From Echinarachnius parma (taxonomy: Eukaryota; Echinodermata; Echinoidea; Clypeasteroida; Echinarachniidae), in the NCBI GenBank assembly GCA_037951105.1, contig JBAMJV010007414.1, forward strand, positions 85,526 through 149,525: 64,000 nucleotides of DNA. The letters run 5' to 3'. Below, piece by piece: positions 57,938 through 64,000 of this stretch; within the stretch, counting starts at the first letter, position 1, and each line of letters begins with the position of its first letter. Under the pieces are notes generated by a model. That model made no database searches and was not told the origin of the DNA. It worked only from the letters and a program-made list of their open reading frames with translations. A program made the translations under genes and the position numbers.

Positions 57938-59492
57938 ATTACTACTACTACTAAGCGGACGCATCCGAGATTGAGTTCACAATGCAACGCCATGAATCTT
58001 TATCCATCATCAATGTCTGCAAGTCCCCAGTTTCACACTGGATGTCTCTTGCAATGCAGTCCATATAATTCAAAGGTCTCCTTCCTCTATTAGGACATGG
58101 GAGTCTCATGCAGATCACATACAAGATTACTTGGTCTTTGGCCCTAAAACAGTGACCAGCGAATCTCGTTCTGCGATGAGCAACAGTGGTAGAGATGGGT
58201 GGTATGTTTCCATAGATCTCTGGTTTTGTTTTGTGTTCCCTCCAACTAATATTTTGTACCCTCATAAGTAACCTAGTATATGTCCCATCAAGCCGGTCCT
58301 GTAGTGCCTTCTTCATGGTCCATGTCTCTGAACCATAAAGTAGAATGCTCTCTACACAGGCCCTGAAAAATGTAACTTTTGTGGATCTTGAAATGTGAGA
58401 TTGCCAAATGTGGTGCAACTTATTACATGCACTCCATGCTTGACCTTTACGTGACATGAAATCTTTCTTAGAGTCAGCAACGTAAGATCCTAAGTATATA
58501 CTTAAAATCATTGACTTCCTTAATGTGTATGCCTTCCCTGGTGGTGATTGGAGGGTGATCAGCCTCCTCGTTCACCGTCATGTACTCGGTTTTATTTGGG
58601 TTAAGAAACAGACCAACCTTTGCAGAAGCATTCTCCAGAGAAGAAAGCAGGTCTTGGGCATTCTGAAGATATTTTGCTATTAAGGCAATGTCATCTGCAT
58701 AGTCGAGGTCTGCCAAGTACTTGTCTTTGTCACGGTTAGTTCTTTCTGGTTTGACATCTAAACCTTTCTCTTTCATGTTCTCCACAGACTGATGTAGAAT
58801 ATACGGTAGTCCACGACTATGACAAAGAGATAAGGTGCAAGCGTATCCCCTTGCAGTATCCCTGCAGTTGTGCGAAACTCCTTCGTAGGGCCGTCCATGC
58901 TTTGTACGAAGCTTTTTGGGTGTTTGTACATTATGGCAATTGCTTGTATTATTTGAGAAGTTATGCCGTAGTTACCAAGGATTTGAAACATGACCTTCCT
59001 ATTGACACTGTCAAACGCCTTGGAGAAGTCCACAAAAATTAAAGTTGCTTTCTGCTTGGAAATTTTCAGCTCTTCTATAATCCTCCTAAGAGTGAGGATC
59101 TGAGGTGTAGTGGCTCTTCCCTTCCGAAAACCATTCTGATTGCGTCGGAGAACCGGATCGACATGGGGAGTGATTCTATTGAGAAGCATTGAATTGTAGA
59201 GCTTATACGCAATGGGTGACAATGTAATGCCTCTATAATTTGATGGAAGAGAGAGGTCACCTTTCTTGGGTAAGGGGATAATGACAGAGTTGGAAAATGG
59301 CTGCGGGATGTTGCCTACATATGTTTCAGCAATTCTTGGTGGAAAAGTTGTGGATGTTGTCTGGACCAGGTGTCTTAGACAGATTTAGTCTCTTTAAGCA
59401 GTTTTGGAGCTCTTCCATAGAGAACGGACCTGTTGGTATAGGGAGGTTGTCAGCAATCCTATGCTGAAAGAAAGGATCATCATGATTGGAGA
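57938..59492 (-). mobile_element. Degenerate LINE (RTE-like APE-type RT), several frameshifts
   Basis: Reverse-strand fragments carry RT motifs: IIPLPKKGDLS, QNGFRKGRATTPQ, FVDFSKAFDSVNR, GILQGDTLAPYLFVIVVDY, YADDIALIA, LLYGSETWT and RRTRFAGHCFRAK. The frame breaks at about 59335, near 58795 (after VVDY) and near 58495, where a 4-base TATA insertion splits FKY-LGS. The 3' end is a short CTA/TAG microsatellite (57939-57953). The 5' end is lost where the 59497-61660 inverted-repeat element begins. The clade is uncertain. Confidence 0.87.
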
Positions 59493-59496
59493 TCTG

Positions 59497-61660
59497 GGGC
59501 GGTATTCTGAAAGCAAATTAGCACTCAATCAGCGTTTTCGTATTCTGAAAGCCAAATTAACTTCTCAATCATTTAACTACCATGGCAACAAGCGTTTGGC
59601 GGGAAATCATTACGCGCAGTTGTGTGATCTGCGCGCATCTTATTACGCGCAATTTAATTGCAAATTGGTATTCTGAAAGCTTAATTAGCGGTCATTTAAG
59701 TCTGAAGATAATGAAAAAGCTAAAAGAGCTATAGACCTCTCATAACTAGCTCCGGGAGGGAGTATTGAACCACCAACTCGCATCCCAGCATGGCTGGGGT
59801 TTTTTCTCGCACATAATGACGCATATCGTAATCGCTATCATAGAGAAAGGATTACATTACACAACATTGATTCACATACAGTAATACTATTAAAGAGTCT
59901 ATTAATCCATATATGAAGGTGTATTGAAACTTCGCGCACGAAAATTTCGAACTTTTTCAAAGTGTCGTAGGAGCAACAAAATTATTGTAATCTCAATGAA
60001 ACAAGCATTAAAATACTCCCTCTATTCTGAGGATTCGATGTATGTAAAGCATTTTCGATTTAAACTCACAATTCATGTGTTATTGGCCCGATTCCGTAAC
60101 CATGTCATATCAACAAGAGATTCTCCACCGAGTACGGTAGTCTTGAAACTTCGCGCTCCATACACTTTAATACACTGCCATTGACTTAACACGCAATGCT
60201 GTGTAGCAAACTTTAACACGCATGTCAATGGGTGTGTGAAGATGCAAACTTTTGCGCGTATTAGCATCTTGACACGCGCGCGTTGTCAAGCTTTCTACGG
60301 AGATTGCGCGATCCGAAAGTAAATTTGAAAGGAAGGACGAATAAAGGAGCATTTTACGCAGCATTTCGATAACAACAAGTCTGTTCTACGGGAAGGATTT
60401 CGATTTAATTTGATGATTTTCCATTGTCGATAATTTATACACGAAAAAACACACAAAAAGTAAGTTTTTTCTCAAGAAATATCGATCTTTGTTTGCTAAT
60501 TTTTTGGTTGATTAGTAAGTAATGTGTGCTCTTTCATTTGGCGTCAGAAATTTCCGTCGCCGTGTCCGTGTTCTAATGTTTGCGTACCGCTTATATGATG
60601 CGCGAAGTTTCAATACGCGCGAAGTTATAATACTTGTCCATACGTTTCCGCATAATTACAGTAACACTTTGTAATATATCATCACTACTTTTGCACAAGC
60701 ATAATGATGGTGTATAATGGTAACATTATCTTCTTTAGTTAAAATGCATTAGTATGTATGCCTATATTGCAAAATGGTTTATATTACATTTTCTTCACAT
60801 TATTTAATAATTTATAGACATAGGCTATACTTTGTGATTATGTCAAATATGTGATTACAGCAATAATACAAACAGCGTAAAGTTAGAATCTGATGATTTC
60901 ATCATCATGGCCTAGGGTATATACATGGTTTCATAAACTGAAGTTATATCCACTTATTTGGGAGGAAAACAAAATTGTTGAAGGATTTTTTTCATCCAAA
61001 TTAATTAAATTTAGTTTCAATAACAGAAAAATGCCAATGTTCATCATGAAATTTCCTATAGTTACCGATATGTCGATTGATTTCATATTGCTAAATTGAA
61101 ATGAAATGAAATTAAAAATGAAATGACTTTTTATTAATGATCTTTTCATCCTAGAGAAGGGTATTGAAGATTCTAACTTCACAGGAAATATCTCGTTGAT
61201 CAAAATAACATAGCTACAAATTACACAATATCTACAAAGTATACCATAAGTTATGTCAAAACATTATTATACAATATTAACAAAGTAATATTTTCTTCAA
61301 TCAAAGGTGTGATACAATGACTATGCAGAGGTAGAAATCAATTAAAAGGCATTAGATGAAAAGTTACAAATTATTTCAGAATTATCACAGTGAAAACAAA
61401 TTAATATGGTTGATTTTCAACGCTATAGAGAGGGCCATACAAAGAATGCGCGTTAGTGCGCTTAGAAATCATGTAACAGCCTATTTGATTAGATGGAATA
61501 TTAATGAGGTGGAGCTTAAGATAGTCGCGCAGAAGTTAATTGAACGCTGATTGAGCTTTCAGAATACCGATTTTCCACCCAATCAGCGTGCAATTAAATC
61601 ATGGACTTAAGTGCATATTTAAATGAAAAGTTAAATGAGTTTTCAGAATACCCCCCTGTA
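59497..61660. mobile_element. Candidate nonautonomous DNA transposon with TTCTGAAAGC subterminal repeats
   Basis: The ends GGCGGTATTCTGAAAGC and GTTTTCAGAATACCCCCC are inverted. The motif TATTCTGAAAGC recurs at about 59502, 59531 and 59668, and inverted at about 61553 and 61640, next to AATTA/ATCAGCG motifs. No transposase and no target duplication were found. It abuts the truncated LINE at its left. Confidence 0.6.
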
Positions 61661-62918
61661 ATTTTGATTCTACGAATGAAAAACGAATGCGCCCCGAGCT
61701 CCACCGAACTATATATCGATTTAGCATAATATTACAACAATATTGTACTTATTCTTGTAAAGGTATTGTGAAGCCGACATTTTGTAAAGGTATGTCACGG
61801 GAAAGGTTTCGAAAATGAAGAATATACAATTACATGTAGTCATTGTAGCGAGTTTTGGTTATTTTTGTTTAGTATTCGCTTACGCCGTTGTTCGATCACA
61901 ATCTGTGCGCAACATGGTACTCCGTGAAATGCGCCATGAGCGAAATTTCGCACCGGGTGAATACTTGTATAATGCACACTTAAACGCGCTGTGTCGTTTT
62001 ATTATTTTGAGGTCTATAACTCCACGAAAAAGAGATTTCAAACCCTAATTTGTTCAGGCATGCTGTTAAATGGCATTTTCTTTCATATAAGACAATAACC
62101 TCGCAACTTTTGAAATTTGACTTGCAAAAGGCGGACAGTCCCTTTAATATATACCAGAACTCAACTATCCCTTTAATGAAGAAAAGAAACCAGTGTAATG
62201 TGAATATTCTACTTGATCGTTTGTTCTAGGAGACATACTTTTTGACTTTCTTTAATTGAGATTATATAAGTGGTAACAAATTAGACACATTTCTAACATT
62301 GTGCAACAAACATACTCCGATTGTAACAGCATGGGGGGGGGGGGCGGAGGATCCACATTCACTATATATATTCCTTTATTTTTTAACGGATTCAGTCCTT
62401 AAAAATTAGGTTTCAATTTTTAAAACGCATAAAAGGCCGCCATTACATATTTCCAGACAAAACTTTTAAACGTTTTTTATAACTGACGGCTGAACTTGAC
62501 TGTGTGAGAACAAAAGAGGGTGTACACCACTTTGTCAATTCGAGTCACATCAAGTAGCCAGAAAAAACAAACAAACATTTTACGTGTTTTCGTAAATAGA
62601 AAACAAACTCTGAACTTTCGAATTTACCAAAATGATCTCTCGGATGTCCCTAAGAAAGACAGACTATAACATTTCATACAAATATGCGAGCACTCTCTGA
62701 AGTTGGTGGAATCATTCACATAGTATCTTCGTTTCACATGAATTAAAACAAACAAAAACTCTCACTTAGACAAATTTTACCAAAACTAGTGGCGTAAAGT
62801 GTTGTGCCCCAAATCATTCGAGTGCACCCCTCCCAATCAGTCCAATCACGAGACACCACTGACACGTCAAAAACAGTAATATTAATAATCTATATAAATT
62901 ATATGGATCATGTACATT
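61661..62918. other. Intergenic, fragments only
   Basis: Contains a family 1 MITE end at 62153-62177 and a G run at about 62334. The 77-codon frame at 61815-62048 has no recognised domain. Confidence 0.5.
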
Positions 62919-62922
62919 TTAA

Positions 62923-63425
62923 AGGAGTAGTACAGTTTTGGTAAGGCTGAACTTTAGTAACCAAAACCTGCACAGTAACATTACAAACTAATATTTATAA
63001 CCCCACCATGCTCGAAAGGTATACAAAAATACAAACGACTAAGTAAAAAGTCTGTTATCATTCAAAAGGCGCCATTAAAATACAAGAGGGCGCTCTCTAA
63101 TAAGAATTGGTTTCAACCATTTTTCATATAAAATTATGCATATGATGTTTTGTTGAAATAGAGAGATCATCAACAACTATTTAAAAACCGCTTTTGAACA
63201 TTTTGGAAAAAGTGTTTTTTTCAAAAAATCATCGTATTTATTTGGGGCCCAAATAAATACGATCGGATATATTTATTGATATTTCAGCCATTTCTGAACC
63301 GATTTTGACCAAATAAAGTTTATTCTGCCATTAAAATTGCACGTTCTTTCAAATTCGACACTCAGTTTTTCATTACGTCACGAAAAAATTGTGTTGTGCA
63401 GCGCCCTCTCTACCAAAACTGAACC
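62923..63425. mobile_element. TTAA-target MITE family 1, diverged copy 3
   Basis: 503 bp flanked by TTAA (62919-62922, 63426-63429). The interior shares GTAACCAAAACCTGCA and GAGGGCGCTCTCTAA with the other copies, but the ends are decayed. Confidence 0.82.
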
Positions 63426-63429
63426 TTAA

Positions 63430-64000
63430 GGTATATGACAACGGGAACATGTTAGAATCCCCTCATATACATATTATAATAGTTTGATGGATTGAACTTT
63501 ATGATATAGAACTCTGAATGCTTCATCCTAGAAAATAATTATAATCGCTCTTGAAATTAAATGAAACTACGCCCCCATTCGACTCAAGACATGTAATTCT
63601 CCCATAATTTGGACAGTTTGATTTTTGTTCCATTATTGGACTGTTAGTTGGAGCCCAACATAGATTGCTCCTGACACCTCATCTCCGAGCATAATGAGGG
63701 GTCTAGGCTCGGCTTGTACACATACCCTGGTATTATGTCACCAAGCCTGAGAAGTCCGCACGATGTACTATGCCGACTGCCGGATGATGAGTGAAGGACA
63801 GGCAGCATTCTACTGTATATCAGGAACTCCATTCAAATGATTGATTATACCAGGGTCCATGATTATACGTATTGTGGCGTAAATATTCATTAATATTCAT
63901 GAATGAACGCCAAACAAAAAACAAAAAATTGTGGGGGGGGGGGGGGGTGGGGGGGCACACGCACTGATGTCTATCTCTGGGGGCACGCGAATAATGGGGA
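63430..64000. other. Intergenic, right edge
   Basis: A G run at about 63934-63955 and a palindromic ATATTCATTAATATTCATGA. The 62-codon minus frame (63644-63832) is unassigned. Confidence 0.5.

Noticed and set aside
63644-63832. 62-codon minus-strand frame (LLRLGDIIPGYVYKP...)
   Set aside because: No family recognised and no convincing splice sites; could be chance.

Overview
This is a eukaryotic, AT-rich, repeat-packed genomic window. It is dominated by one host gene on the minus strand, whose small phase-compatible exons are separated by very long introns full of transposable elements. The exons encode the N-terminal half of a LIV-1-type ZIP zinc transporter (SLC39A family). The gene is metazoan. 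The repeat types (a DIRS retroelement, many TTAA- and TA-target MITEs, foldback elements, 'TATATAGCGCC' repeats, long satellite arrays) suggest a marine invertebrate, with a deuterostome such as an echinoderm or hemichordate as my best guess; this is inference, not proof.

Host gene, right to left. A likely promoter and untranslated exon lie at about 57.09-57.29 kb, ending in a strong GTGAGTATG donor. The ATG exon is 49870-50380, with a signal peptide, the LIV-1 ectodomain and His-rich stretches. Exon 2 is 47996-48215 (second half of the ectodomain, CP...QQLD..C). Exon 3 is 16362-16537 (TM1, TM2, HLLPH). Exon 4 is 15606-15803 (loop and TM3). Exon phases agree (0, 1, 0, 0) and give 368 codons. 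The later membrane helices, including the metal-site helices, are not found down to position 1 and should lie to the left. Intron 2 is about 31.5 kb and holds most of the mobile DNA.

Mobile DNA. A nearly complete DIRS-type tyrosine-recombinase retrotransposon (39271-44310) has gag, RT, RNase H and recombinase reading frames, inverted termini and an internal complementary region; its only obvious break is one extra G in a G run inside RNase H. Two 5'-truncated dead LINEs lie at 11.38-12.30 kb and 57.94-59.49 kb. Numerous short inverted-repeat elements have recognisable target duplications (TTAA, TA, TTA, 8 bp), several nested in one another. A Helitron-like or satellite-bearing element with about nine 156-bp repeats sits inside a shell ending in CAGAGATGCCAACC (45704-47775).

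A tandem segmental duplication (copy A about 18.80-23.05 kb, copy B about 23.18-24.78 kb) gives pre-insertion ('empty') sites for four elements, which fixes their boundaries and target duplications from the sequence alone. The most unusual pattern is that at least five MITE families with unrelated interiors share the same terminus, (TTAA)AGGG, suggesting one mobilising enzyme. The first 10 kb are mostly local tandem duplications and minisatellites with no coding sequence that I can support.
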